Assembly (NCBI GenBank): GCA_024699855.1
Contig: JAMPIQ010000002.1
Coordinates: forward strand, 1,426,001 to 1,490,000
From: Aphelenchoides besseyi
Lineage: Eukaryota > Nematoda > Chromadorea > Rhabditida > Aphelenchoididae
Length of the DNA stretch: 64,000 bases
Direction of reading: 5' to 3'
Shown one piece after another: positions 35,944 through 47,059 of this stretch; the first letter of the stretch is position 1; every line of letters starts with the position of its first letter. A model generated the notes under the pieces. The model saw nothing but the letters and a program-made list of their open reading frames with translations, ran no database searches and was not told the origin of the DNA. The position numbers and the translations under genes were made by a program.

Positions 35944-37704
35944 GGCGGCAAATGGCGTGGCGGCTCGTGTTTTCGAAACGAAAAGAAGGCGAGAAGATGC
36001 GGAAAACGTCAACTGATTGGAGGAACAAACTTTCGATGCAAATGAGTTGACCTGCAAAAACAAATTAATCGGAATCAAACGAAAACGCGGATTTCAATCG
36101 TTTTTTAACGTTCGCAGCTGGAGTGTTTGAGGTGATCGGGAGCTGTCGATTCCTCGCGCTTTGCTTTCGAACCGTTGGATGCCAATTCGACCTCAAAACG
36201 CGGCGATTCGTACCGAAATCAAAACTCTAATTGAACGCTGAGCGCGAATGTTTAAGGTTCCGAAACGAGTTCAAAGCTTCCGAACTGCTCGGGAGTGTTG
36301 CGATCAAATCCTCCAAGAAGCAGTGGGTAAATTCGAAGGTCTCCGAACTTCGCGACGCTCGAAAGAACAAAATGAAAGCTTCGTCTCTTGTCGTCAACGT
36401 CAGTAACCTTCAGAATCAGCAAAAACTTCGAATTCAATGTAAAACGTTTTCGGCAATCAATCAACACCTGCGCAAGAATCCCGCAAAAAGCGAAAATTTG
36501 TTGCGCTCAAGACGTCGAATCGCCATCGTGATAATCGTGTTTTCGCTTTTCGACGCAGCAGGTAAAACCCACGGCTACCGGTTGGCTTTCAAGCATTCCA
36601 AACGCGGAAACGAAAATCAATAGACGCAAAAAGCCAATCGACGTCACGTCAATGAAGACGGCGAATCTCGAGCACAGACGCACAACAACGAAGACGTCTT
36701 TTGCAATCAATAGAGTGGTCACGATCGAGACGCGCAACGGACAATTTTTTTGGATTTCTGGTTTTGAATTCAACTTTTTTGATTGCATAACACGAACAAA
36801 AAAACTGTGAGCTGTGCAGCGGAATCTGAACGTCAACACATAACACCCAAAGCTTCGCTTCTCTTCTGATTCCCGACTTTGATAAGCGAAAGGATTAGTC
36901 GCAGGTTTGAAGTCTTCTCCCGACTGATCCACGAAAAAGATAAACGCAGGAATGCGGGCAGCCGTTGAGTCATTTGCAACTGATTCCGTTCGACAATCGA
37001 AAAGAAACCAACGGGTCAAGTGGAGGCGTCTGGAATTCTGAACCTCTTCACGTACTTCTGAATTGGCATCTTCAGTTGCCCCCGCTTAGTGAAAGTTAAT
37101 TGTCCGTTGCTTTACGCCAATTACCCACAGAAGAAAGTAATTACTCAACGGAGAAGAGAGAAGATGAACAATTAACTTTTGATTTGATCAGAGAAAGTGA
37201 AACGCGGTCAACGGTGATTGTTTTCTACCTGCGATATATCCGCTTGACCCGCTTCTGTGCTGATTACGCGCCGCGCGCCGAGAAAGCAAAACCCCATAAA
37301 CTGGTTCGTGTGATTACGAGCCTCGAGGATGCACGAGAGCGCAGAAATCCGCCAATCGATTGGCACCCTCGGATCCTTAGCTGAAGGTGTCTGTTAACAG
37401 ACGTGTGAATCCGAACGGAGACTCCGCAACATAACCGGAAAACGACCGTGCGCAGGTAAACAACAAAAAGAACCGGAAATTTGGTGGTAAAGAAAAAGAA
37501 CCTGAAAAGTTGACTGTTGAAGGAGGGGGAGAGGCAGAAAGAACAGAACGGATTTTCGTTTGGAAAGAAGAGAAATGAGCGTTTTCTTTTCGCCGTCTTT
37601 TGGTTCATCAGAATTAATCTCGGACGGCGATTTTCGTTCCAGCGCGCAAGCAAAATCTTTTTTCACGCTTCGCACAAAAATCGAACGGCATTTCGGGAAT
37701 CAGT
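35944..37704. other. 1.8 kb without a recognisable gene
   Basis: Somewhat richer in CpG than the rest of the window. Several ATG frames of 80-170 codons exist on both strands, but they overlap each other, have arginine/serine-biased shadow composition and show no splice logic. Possibly upstream regulatory DNA of the gene ending at 35943. Confidence 0.4.
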
Positions 37705-38451
37705 TCGACGACGACGCAAAAAGTTTGCGTTGAGTTCGCCCATCCCGCGATTTCAAGTTCATCGAACAAAACGTTGTTGCAATTTCCGGATCCGACGGTT
37801 GAGTCGACTTCTGAGCTTGAGGTTTCCAGTTGCAAGTGTTGTGTTTTGTCTAATCGACTATCATTGAATGGATTGGAACTCAATCATTGGATGTTCTCAG
37901 TCGTAAGAGAACACAATGAAATTCCATTAACCGTCTTCTTATGTTGGATTGACCACCTGCAAGCGAAAACAAAAAGCCGTTTAAACCCATCAGTTCGGCT
38001 CCCGCTGTTCGACCAATAGAGCTTCGATTGTTGTTGGCAAACTGTCGCAATTCGCGACCTCAACAGTCGAATCGCGTCCTCAAGAATCTCGAGAGTTTGT
38101 CGATCAAACGGTTCGACTTTTTGATCTTTGCGGCCGCTTTTCGGCGGCTCATGAACTCGACTTTCACTGGCAGACGGTAGAAAGTCGCGATCGGTTGTAG
38201 TTGTGGGAATGAAGCAAAACAAACCACTTCAAAATCGTCTTTAATCCCCTCGTCAATGCCACGAATTGACTGCCCAATTCGGGAAGAGGACAACGGGAAG
38301 TGACGATCAACGTTGCTGTCAATATTTCGACCATCCACTCGTCTTCTTCTCACCTGCTTCTACTCGAACATTTCGAATAGATTACGCAATCGTTTCGAAG
38401 TGAAGATGTGCGCAGGTGCTGAAGTGGAAGGAGGACCATAAGATCGACGAC
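37705..38451 (+). repeat. unit L of a rotated inverted duplication (source copy)
   Basis: This 747-base segment starts and ends with the direct repeat TCGACGAC (37705-37712 and 38444-38451). Its two parts, b (37705-37974) and a (37976-38451), recur at 42066-42782 on the opposite strand but in swapped order. Minus-strand frames within it (38222-37884 and 38353-38060) are also open in the other copy. One, ending DRQTLEILEDAIRLLRSRIA, may be a real exon that continues across a 30-base intron at about 37998-37969. No gene is called. Confidence 0.85.
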
Positions 38452-38564
38452 TACGGTGGCGCATTAGCCGCAAATTAGCCGAGCGGATTTGGGCGCAAGT
38501 TTTTGATCCGTTTGGCGGTAAAACGCGGAGTTTCCGGCGGATTTGTTTGCTTAGTTCGGTATTA

Positions 38565-38802
38565 AGCCAAAAAGTTTATTCTAACGGTCGATAGGAGTTC
38601 GCAAAGTAGGTAAAGGGAGAAAATTCGGTTGGAAAGTAATTCGGAGCTGGTGGATTGAAGTACGTGGTGGGCCATGGGCTACACACCGTAGGCTGAGGTT
38701 GAACTGGTGCATGTGGTGGAGAGTCTCGTGGTGTTGGACGAGTTCGCTGACTCGTACGTTGTTCTCGTTCCCTTTGCTTCTCTTTATAACGTCGATTTTG
38801 AA
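38565..38802 (-). pseudogene. partial copy of the last exon of the NK-2 homeobox gene
   Basis: Directly oriented duplicate of 42787-43026. It begins in the 3' flank (AAGCCAAAAAG), carries the stop, the proline-rich tail (YFNPPAPNYFPTEF) and NRRYKEKQREREQ, and breaks off inside homeodomain helix 3. Substitutions cluster in the middle (SPPHAPVQPQ versus SPPQPPIQPQ). No upstream exons accompany it, so it cannot make a homeodomain. Confidence 0.85.
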
Positions 38803-38963
38803 ATGTTTACTTCCTGCAATAAACAACAACCTTCATTTTGAATCAATTTAAGTCACTGTAATTTATTCAAAAAGTGAAAATACAAAAAACACGGTGACGA
38901 GTGATATACGATTGACAAGTATTTTTTCATATGACTGAAAAACTAATTCCCATCAAAACCCGC

Positions 38964-38974
38964 AACTAGTAAAT
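38964..38974 (+). repeat. target site duplication of RTE copy 2, left (AACTAGTAAAT)
   Basis: Perfect 11-base match to 39316-39326. Confidence 0.85.
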
Positions 38975-39315
38975 TACAAAGATTACAAAGATTTATTCGG
39001 TTCAATCAACAAATCAACAACAAGATAAAATGAAAGATGGTAAAAGATAGTTAATTTGTTGATGCGAATACTTCGACCGCTTTTTTCCAATCACTTCGGT
39101 TTTGAGCGATTTGTTGCCATCCGTTTCCCAACAGATTCAAGTTTCGGCGCCAACGCTGAGGTGGTCTTCCAATTGGTCTGGTCCAACCATAAGGCCACCA
39201 GAAAGTTGTTCTTGTTGACCATCGGTTGTCGTTTCTTCTTGCGACATGTCCGGCCCATCGAAACTTACGTTTTAATGCGTCGTGAACGGCGTCTTTAAAC
39301 TGTTTGTGCTCTGAT
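38975..39315 (-). mobile_element. RTE-clade-like retrotransposon, 5'-truncated copy 2
   Basis: 341 bases nearly identical to the 3' end of copy 1 (25568-25910), in the same orientation. It holds the last about 80 codons of the RT frame (the GRPPQRW block), the same short untranslated end and a tail of 9-base units (TACAAAGAT). Flanked by a perfect 11-base target duplication. Its tail unit differs from that of copy 1 by one base (AAAG versus AATG). Confidence 0.88.
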
Positions 39316-39326
39316 AACTAGTAAAT
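39316..39326 (+). repeat. target site duplication of RTE copy 2, right
   Basis: Perfect match to 38964-38974. Confidence 0.85.
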
Positions 39327-39425
39327 GAGTAGCAGTAAATTGCAAATTAAAAACGAGAGAATACTTGAAATTGCGAATCGAAATTGAAAGCCGAAATGTT
39401 AACTTGAGAATGAATCTCCACTTTC

Positions 39426-41722
39426 CTACGTATCTTCTGCACCACGAGCTTCGACAGACAAATTCAAATTGTTTTGTGCGTTCGAGAATGCTGAGCGTCG
39501 TGGACGCTTGTTTCCAACAACTGCACAACGATTGTCGAAACCTCCTAAAGAATTTGTCCGAATAACCGAATAACATAATTGACTTACAAGTTTGCGTTTC
39601 TTTGATTTTGGTTTTTCTGTGATTAGACAAACCTCAAGAGACAAAAGACTTGGAAGAGAATCGTTGTTTGTCGTCGATAAATTGCATGTGTTTGGGTTGT
39701 TTTCCGAATGAGTTTTTTCTTCCTTGGCTTCCTTTCGTGTTTCACACTCCCGAATTGCCGTTTTAACAAAGAAATAGAGAGTTTCCTTTTGCTCATTGGT
39801 CAATAGGTCGTGAGCACGTTGTGACAACAAGATGTTATTGTTTGAAGTAGCTCTAATAAATTAAAATTATAACCTTTGGATCTTTACAAACTCACTCATC
39901 GTCCACACAAGCCGCTGCTCGTTTATCGAATTGCAACGCAGCCTCGAAATTTTCTTGACGAGCAGAAATACGATTCGCGTTCAACTGTTCTTTAGACATG
40001 TTTTTAACGGATGAAATGTAAAGTTTGTGGAGAAGAAACTGCAAATCTTTGGCGGTGGCCATCAATTGTTCGTAAGACATGGTTGACAAGACACCGATTT
40101 CTAGGTGAGTATTTGTTTTTGGGGCCACTGAACAAAATATTACAAGATAAAACACTCCTGGGCTGTTTCTACTTACACAATAAAATGGCTACAGCCTCCA
40201 TTCGATCAATATATTTCGAATTTGAATAGGCAAGTGGAAATGGTTCGATCATAGTAAAGTCAAAAGATCCGCCGAGTTTGTGTAACCTCATTTTTCTTGC
40301 GTAAAAATCGTATGAATGATCACTGTGTTTGACGTTTCCAGCGTACGTGATGGTGTTCAAGAAAGAAGAGAAATCGAAAACCGTGGAGAGATCCTTGTTA
40401 CGGAAGATGTAAAAACAACACATCTTCATGAATCTATCCTCACTTTGCCAACAAGTGATCATTTCTTTCGGGAGTTTGTACGAACCGGTTCGAACGCTAA
40501 ATCGAATGTTTTTATTTATTTTGTATCAATTGGTTAGGTAATACCTCAATTCTCCCTGGTTGTTCATCGTCAGTTGATCGCGACAGGTTTTCACTGCACT
40601 ACACTCTTTCAGGTGCCTAGAGTACTTCTGCATGATAATTCGTGGCTCTTTGATCGAGATTCCACCATCGAACCAAACTTTGTTACAGAAATTGCAAGTC
40701 ATGTAGTGAAAATCTCGATTTGGAAGTTCTTCTTCTTTGTAAAACAAATCCAAACATGGCTTTTCCTTGAATTTCTCAACCAATTGGAAAGCTCTCTTTC
40801 CTTTTCTTTTTTCGCATCGTTTCAAGTGTCTAAAACACATCAAAATAACAAATGTTAGTTTATCAACCTACTCCAAACGCGAACGACCATCACCGTCTAG
40901 GCCTCTCACGCAAAGAGGATTACGTGAAGTGTAGCCAACTTGACAAGAAACTTTGCAGTGCTTACAAACGGCAATAATACGAAGATGATCATTATCGACA
41001 GACGGTTCTCCGAATTGATCTCTAATAAAACCATACAACGCAACACTTTGAATCTGTAAAGGTTGCCAATAAACTTTTATATCGATATTTATGAATACCT
41101 GAAGCGCGTATTCTCCTGATAGTTGTTCGTAACTCGTGAGCTTGTGAATGAGATTCGTATAGTTGGATTTGGCTTCGTTATAAGGAACGCCGTTGATATC
41201 GAAGGTCTCTTCATATTCTCCACTGCTATCAACTACCGGATCTTCGTTGAGCTCTTGAAAAGTCGTTTTAAACAACGAAAAAAACATTATAGCCTTACGT
41301 TTTTCCTGTGCACGTCTAATTTCATCAACTCGTGGATTTTTCGGTGGTTCGGTAGTGCGCTTCTTGTTTCTTTTGATTTCCGGAAAGTTTCCGCTTTCGA
41401 AAATTTCCCACCATTCATCAAACGATCTTTTCGTAGTGGCACTTCTTGCTTGTAAATCATAACTTGAGAAAGCTTCATACGTTCTGTTGTTCATGAAAAC
41501 TTCCAACACATTGTCGCGAAATTGTCTTCGGATGCCTCTGATTGAAAGACCATTAGGAAACTCGCAAACTTCGAACTTTTCCCACCAGGCAGTGAACTTA
41601 GTGATAGCCGTATCTCTGTTACGTCTTCTCATCGCCACAAAAGCCTCAAAAGCTTCTTCAAATGAACCGTAGGTGAAAAATACGTGGAGAACATCATCTC
41701 GAAGACCCTTCTTGGACGGCAT
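39426..41722 (-). CDS. nuclear-type protein with paired helical modules and BED-like zinc fingers
   Basis: Minus-strand exons run from the ATG at 41722. Introns are seen at 41099-41055 (GTATTC...TTACAG) and in the gaps before HLKRCEK (about 40830), before VRTGSYKL (about 40500), before APKTNTHL (about 40150) and before ATSNNN (about 39850); junction phases agree. Two similar N-terminal modules read RDDVLHVFFTYGSFEEAF...FTAWWEKFE and RDNVLEVFMNNRTYEAF...FDEWWEIFE. Then come two C-x2-C...H-x4-C fingers, CKHCKVSC...HLKRC and CNFCNKVW...HLKEC. The tail has KPKSKKRKL and KRPRR, likely nuclear signals. No known family matched. The extreme C-terminus is uncertain: a possible last intron changes the frame, ending at about 39473 or 39426. 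Confidence 0.6.
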
Positions 41723-42065
41723 CGCGCTGAAAGTGACGAAACAATAAATAATTTACATGAAAAATGACTTACGATGTTGAAACTCCTGTCGACGGAACAT
41801 TGTTTTAGGCGCTGGGGAAACGAGGGTCGACCGCACTGAAGATTTCGTGGCGTAACCAACGATAAATTGAACACGAATTTTTTCCATGGAAATAATAAAC
41901 ATTTTTTGATGATTTCAACTTTATTATGTAGCATGACAAACGAAGAAGCCGGTTTTATTCCGGAAAAAGACGCCACCTATTTGGCTGCAAGTCGCGCGGA
42001 AGTGTTTTTTTCGCGCGGGCTGATGCTCGGTGCCGCTAATCGACCTTTCACTTGTAGTTGACACA
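41723..42065. other. gap between the zinc-finger gene and the inverted unit
   Basis: A plus-strand ATG frame at 41933-42061 (MTNEEAGFIPEKDATYLAAS) is short and of unknown value. It ends four bases before the duplicated unit begins. Confidence 0.3.
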
Positions 42066-42782
42066 TTTTGTTTTCGCTTGCAGGTGGTCAATCCAACATA
42101 AGAAGACGGTTAATGGAATCTCATTGTGTTCTCTTACGACTGGGAACATCCAATGATAGTCGATTAGACAAAACACAACACTAGCAACTGGAAACCTCAA
42201 GCTCAGAAGTCGACTCAACCATCGAAGATCCGGGAATTGCAACAACGTTTTGTTCGATGAACTTGAAATCGCGGGATGGGCGAACTCAACGCAAACTTTT
42301 TGCGTCGTCGTCGATCTTATGGTCCTCCTTCCACTTCAGCACCTGCGCACATCTTCACTTCGAAACGATTGCGTAATCTATTCGAAATGTTCGAGTAGAA
42401 GCAGGTGAGAAGAAGACGAGTGGATGGTCGAAATATTGACAGCAACGTTGATCGTCACTTCCCGTTGTCCTCTTCCCGAATTGGGCAGTCAATTCGTGGC
42501 ATTGACGAGGGGATTAAAGACGATTTTGAAGTGGTTTGTTTTGCTTCATTCCCACAACTACAACCGATCGCGACTTTCTACCGTCTGCCAGTGAAAGTCG
42601 AGTTCATGAGCCGCCGAAAAGCGGCCGCAAAGATCAAAAAGTCGAACCGTTTGATCGGCAAACTCTCGAGATTCTTGAGGACGCGATCCGACTGTTGAGG
42701 TCGCGAATTGCGACAGTTTGCCAACAACAATCGAAGCTCTATTGGTCGAACAGCGGGAGCCGAACTGATGGGTTTAAACGGC
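42066..42782 (-). repeat. unit R of the rotated inverted duplication
   Basis: Reverse complement of L in the order b' (42066-42314) then a' (42307-42782). The b'/a' junction is GTCGTCGA (42307-42314), the complement of the TCGACGAC repeat that bounds L. The ends of R correspond to adjacent bases 37974 and 37976 in the interior of L. R lacks about 22 bases found in L near 37862-37890. The right end lies four bases from the homology shared with the NK-2 exon copy. Confidence 0.88.
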
Positions 42783-42798
42783 GTTCAAGCCAAAAAGT

Positions 42799-43555
42799 TT
42801 ATTCTAACGGTCGATAGGAGTTCGCAAAGTAGGTAAAGGGAGGAAATTCGGTTGGAAAGTAATTCGGAGCTGGTGGATTGAAGTACGTGGTGGGCCATTG
42901 GTTACACACCGTAGGCTGAGGTTGGATTGGCGGTTGTGGTGGAGAGTTTCGTGGTGTTGGACGAGTTCGCTGACTCGTACGTTGTTCTCGTTCCCTTTGC
43001 TTCTCTTTATAACGTCGATTTTGAAACCAAATTTTAACCTGAAACGGCGAATTAACAACGTCGAGAACTGAGAACTCACTTGTTGCGGAGTCAATTTGAT
43101 TTCTTGGGCCAATTTGCTGCGGACCGTCGTGGCAGCGAAACGATCATTCTGCTGATTTGACAATTAGAATACGGAAACAAAATACCTACTTGGAATGCTG
43201 CTTCCATCGCCTGAACTTGTTCGCTGGAGAACAGAATCCGCGCTTTTTTGGGTTTTCGTTGTTGTGGTTCACTTGCCGTGAGTCGAGGAAGTGAAGGCAA
43301 ACTCGTTGATGGGATCAGAGGTTGCGGATCCGGATACGTTGATGTTGCGGGAGTCGACGGCGATGTGATCGGATAGCTAGTGGGCCACGTGTTCGTGTTG
43401 TAAACTGAAAGATCACGATTGAACGAAATTGGTGGCCCACATTGAAAGTCGAATTGATTGAAAGCGCCCGTGTAATTGGAAGTACCATTGAAGTTGCCGT
43501 TCAAGTCGACGGGAACCGTCGGGTCGTAGTAGAACGGATTGCCGTTCTGGTGCAT
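42799..43555 (-). CDS. NK-2 class homeodomain transcription factor
   Basis: Exons 43555-43190, 43151-43080 and 43038-42799 join in phase to 225 residues. Residues from about 104 form a complete homeodomain: KPKKARILFSSEQVQAMEAA, then FAATTVRSKLAQEIKLTPQQ, then VKIWFQNRRYKEKQ. The tyrosine in NRRYK (homeodomain position 54) and LFSxxQV mark the NK-2 class. N-terminal part is Asn/Thr/Pro-rich, and a proline-rich tail follows. It binds DNA, the NK-2 class preferring CAAGTG/CACTTG-type sites. Upstream exons with a TN domain are not seen. Its last exon is duplicated at 38565. Confidence 0.85.
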
Positions 43556-44597
43556 CCCTTAAGATCACTTAGTGAAGCAATTAACTCAAAACCCACTTGT
43601 TAAAACTTGAAATTCGCAACTTGAAAGCTTCGGGATGCCAAAAGATCGGCGCAACTGAGCGGTCAGATCGATCGGCCACTTTAGCTGACTGTCAGCTCCG
43701 CCCGTATGGAAAGGCGGGTCAGTGAAGTGCTCCGCAGCAAAGTGATTATGCGCCCAATTGGAATTACCGTACCTCACGTGTGGAATCAGTTCTACGAGTA
43801 ATGTGCAGCTCCAATTAAATCGATTACAAAGCCAATTAACGATCGTAAATTTTGGAGCACGTTGCAAGTTTGCGTTCCAATGCTTCAGGTTCTCGAACGT
43901 CTCCTGCTGACTCCGGAAATTCTTGATGGAGTCACCAGAGTTGCGCAATCTTTCCGGTAGATCCAAAAGTGGAAGTTGTCGCCGAATTTGTTTGGCCACG
44001 TGTTGGCCGCTGGGCATTTCGGCGACCGCAAAAGAACCCGAAAAGAAGTCGTGTGAATCAAACTGGAGAGCTCATTTGCATCCGGTCGGAACACTAATGG
44101 GATTATCGGCGACCGTATGATCAGCGCGTAAACCAGTGGATTACGAGGTTTTGGATGATGGAATGCCAACTACGAATTAGCATGTGAATTCGAAGTGATC
44201 GTTGAGTTACTGACTATTCGGCCCATCGCATGTCCACAAATGTCTCCAACTGACGTAAGCGGTTTTTGAACCTGAACGTGTGTGGACGTAAATTAACCCT
44301 GATAGGCCTTGGTTTGGGTCAGTTAAGTGGATCATGACTCGAAGCACACGCGGCGACTGTGCCTCACGGCGAAATTGAGTTCGATTTCAAGGGCCTTTTG
44401 TTTCATTTGAGAATCAAGACTTTGAACCATTGGATTGGAACGCTAAAGTTCCCCCTTTGAGCGGGCGAAAACAACCGCCGTGTTGTTCGGAAAAAACATC
44501 CTCCACGTCCGCTGTCTCTCTCGTTTGTTTTTGTTTTCGTGTCTTTGGCTCGTGGTTCCTCGTCGGTTGGGTTTCTCGCAAAAGTTTATTTCTCAGT
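43556..44597. other. 1 kb upstream of the homeobox gene
   Basis: No gene called. Minus-strand frames at 43586-44017 and 43885-44169 overlap in different frames and look like chance. Likely regulatory DNA for the homeobox gene. Confidence 0.35.
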
Positions 44598-45327
44598 TTA
44601 GAATTGATTGATAAAACGATTTCCGAAATAGTTTTGTTGTCCGAGTTGATTCGCGTTTTGATTCCCGTTTTCCGGTCCTGGATAGAGAACGAACGGACCG
44701 CCGGATTGCGGTTGTTGGCGAATCCATTGCTCGTAGGGAACTTGCGGGGCATCCCAAGAGTTTTTGCGTTGTTGATTCATCACGTTCATGAGCACGTTGG
44801 CCATCGAAGGTGTCGGGGTGGTGGTTGGAGCGAAGACGGAAAGCTGATTGGCGCAACAGTTTTTCTGTTCACCCACGGGAAAGAACGTTCTTTTGGGCTG
44901 GAAATCCGATTTACCATTTGAAGGGATTGGGATCGTGAATTTGAAGGTGTTCAACGCTGCGCTTTCCTGATTTTCCCATTGATTCTGCTCAGTGGGTTTG
45001 AAGTTCTGCTGCTGAAGAGGTGGATTGGTGTTGTAGCTGCTGAACTGAAGAGTCGGTTGTTGCGGTCGCTCATAGTCCTGATTGTACTCCGGATTGTAAG
45101 CTCTGAAATCGAAAGTTTATTGTCGAGGTGCATCTGAACGTCTACCCGGCAAACAAACGATTCGGACAAACGGCTCCGCAGTTGGCTGGTCGTACTTTCG
45201 ATTGATTGTTGGTGAGGTTGCGAACGTACTTTTTGGGCATCAAGAAGCCCATGTAGAGCGGAGCTTTGTATTGGGCCACGGCCAAATCGACCACACAGAC
45301 GAGGGAGAGGAGGATCAGCGAGTTCAT
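44598..45327 (-). CDS. secreted Gln/Asn/Pro-rich protein
   Basis: Exon 45327-about 45145 and exon about 45103-44598 join in phase (GG|A). The signal peptide is MNSLILLSLVCVVDLAVAQ. A basic segment with two cysteines (ANCGAVCPNRLF) is followed by a long polar region of Tyr, Asn, Gln and Pro (for example PEYNQDYERPQQPTLQFSSY). A CCANQ pair and a Gln/Asn/Gly-rich end (ENGNQNANQLGQQNYFGN) complete it. No family recognised. In composition it resembles the secreted protein at 29168-30739. Confidence 0.62.
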
Positions 45328-45930
45328 TGCGACGGGGAAAGTGAGCGAATTTGCGTGAAACGACGCGAATTTATTGCGATTTTTGCGCCTTTGAGATTTG
45401 GGATTATTAACTTTTTGCGTGAGTTTAAATCCGATTGTGTCCACTGCGCGAAAAACGTGTAAACGAGTGGACAACAAAAAATTCTTTGGAAATCCGCGCG
45501 CAAACAAAATCTTGCGCAAACAAACGTGAATTATCGTAGTTTCCTCTCGCGACGCACAGAATCCAAAATGATTGACTGCCCGGTGCATGGGAATCGTAGT
45601 TGTGGGACGTCGAAGCGGCAGCTGCCGAGATTTCGGCGTTCGGGAAACCGTCGATCGCATTTCGTCTCGGAGATTCCCCGGAAAAAAGTTGTCTGATCAC
45701 AAATTCCAACGTGTTCCCTGATCTCTTTTATGATTTTTGAAGCGAGGTTTGTTGGTGCGCGCTCCAGATTCACCTTCTTTTGCAGCTACGACTCGGTTCT
45801 CGCCGGCCATCGAGTCATCGTCACACCGTCGCCTCCCGCTTCGGTCTGCTCGGAAACTCCCCGAACTCGACGTCGACGTTTGTTTTTGAATCGCTCCTGC
45901 GCAACTCTACGCGAATCGTTTTGCATCAGA
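45328..45930. other. divergent promoter region
   Basis: Between outward-facing genes; rich in CpG and TTTGCGC-like words. No gene seen. Confidence 0.35.
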
Positions 45931-46461
45931 ATGTCCGAGGACCAGAAAGCGCCTCAAGAGCAAGAGGAATTGAGTGAACTGCGAAAAACCGACCAAACTC
46001 CCATCGATTCATCGGGAAACCAAAAGACGTCTAATCGTGGGTTTCCATTTGCCGTCTTTTCATTTCGATCGCTTTCAGCAACACGTTCTCGCGAATCTTC
46101 GGACACCGATTTGGTTCACTTAACCGCCGAAGACCAAACGGAACCTCAAGCTTTGCATCCGACCAGTGAACTTCCGCACGACGTCAATTCGATGCCGAAA
46201 AGCGTGAGCGCCGAAAGAATTCACGAGCATCGTGAGACGGGACCGGTCGATTCGAAGCCCGTCGATCCCAATCCTTATCTCCAGTTGAAACAACCAAGCG
46301 ATTTGAAGGGCCCTCACGTGGACGAAATCAAACGTGAACCCACGGATGCAGAGGAAGTGGGGCGTGGAATTCTGGCGACGTTGTTGAGTCCACGGGTTTT
46401 GATCGAAGTTGCGGCGATTGGCGTTCTAATCGGCGTCTACCTTCTCTACAAACGTCGTTGA
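45931..46461 (+). CDS. tail-anchored membrane protein, function unknown
   Basis: ATG at 45931 opens a 176-codon frame. The body is acidic and polar (DQKAPQEQEELSELRKTDQT) and the last 22 residues are a single hydrophobic helix with a basic end (VLIEVAAIGVLIGVYLLYKRR), a tail-anchor layout. A 42-base segment at 46040-46081 has perfect intron ends (GTGGGT...TTTCAG) and is a multiple of three, so the product may be 162 residues. Family not recognised. Confidence 0.6.
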   Translation: MSEDQKAPQEQEELSELRKTDQTPIDSSGNQKTSNRGFPFAVFSFRSLSATRSRESSDTDLVHLTAEDQTEPQALHPTSELPHDVNSMPKSVSAERIHEHRETGPVDSKPVDPNPYLQLKQPSDLKGPHVDEIKREPTDAEEVGRGILATLLSPRVLIEVAAIGVLIGVYLLYKRR

Positions 46462-46873
46462 TTGTTTCCGTTCTTTCCATTAGGAATGTTTTTGCGTGTA
46501 CAGAAATAAACAGTAATTTCTTCAACGTTTCGATTCCCTTCGCCGAGCGTAAAAGGCGGAATTTACGAGCAGACGCAAAAAATGCGTGGGGTCCATTTTT
46601 TGCAGACTGCCGAGCGTCACGCGGAACGCAAACGGAAAAAACTTTTGCTTTTCGGTCGGGTTTTCTGCGGCTTCTTGCGATTCTTCTCCAACTGGCGGCT
46701 CGAAGGTGAGTGATTTGGACTCGTTTCGAAATCCTCTTGTTTTCCGATCTTCTTAACAAACTTCTTTCTTACGAAATGAACTTTTTCGAATGCAATTTGA
46801 GATCATCTCCTCAAAAACTTCGCTTTCGATGTTTTCCATTTTGTTTCTTTCCAATTTTGATTTCTGTTTTCAG

Positions 46874-47059
46874 ATGGGCGTCGGACTATCGAGACCCGAA
46901 CTGCGCGATCCCGAGGGCTACGACATCGTGAGTCATGAGACTTGTGCGTACTATCGACGCATTCGCGTGCGGCGTTTGATCGGCGCCATTTTCGGCATTT
47001 CGGCGACGGTCATTCTGGGGACCTTGATTTGGTTCTATTACTTCAAACGACGCTCCTGA
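46874..47059 (+). CDS. small single-pass membrane protein with N-myristoylation-like start
   Basis: 61 codons. The ATG directly follows TTTTCAG, so either a 5' UTR intron (donor GTGAGTG at 46707) or a trans-splice acceptor sits right before it. The protein starts MGVGLSRPE, a possible N-myristoylation context, and ends in one membrane helix with FKRRS. The end resembles that of the neighbouring gene at 45931. Unknown function. Confidence 0.5.
   Translation: MGVGLSRPELRDPEGYDIVSHETCAYYRRIRVRRLIGAIFGISATVILGTLIWFYYFKRRS

Noticed and set aside
36231..37019. ATG frames of 130 and 170 codons on opposite strands
   Set aside because: Mutually overlapping, no splice logic, no motif; composition looks like chance in a CpG-richer stretch.
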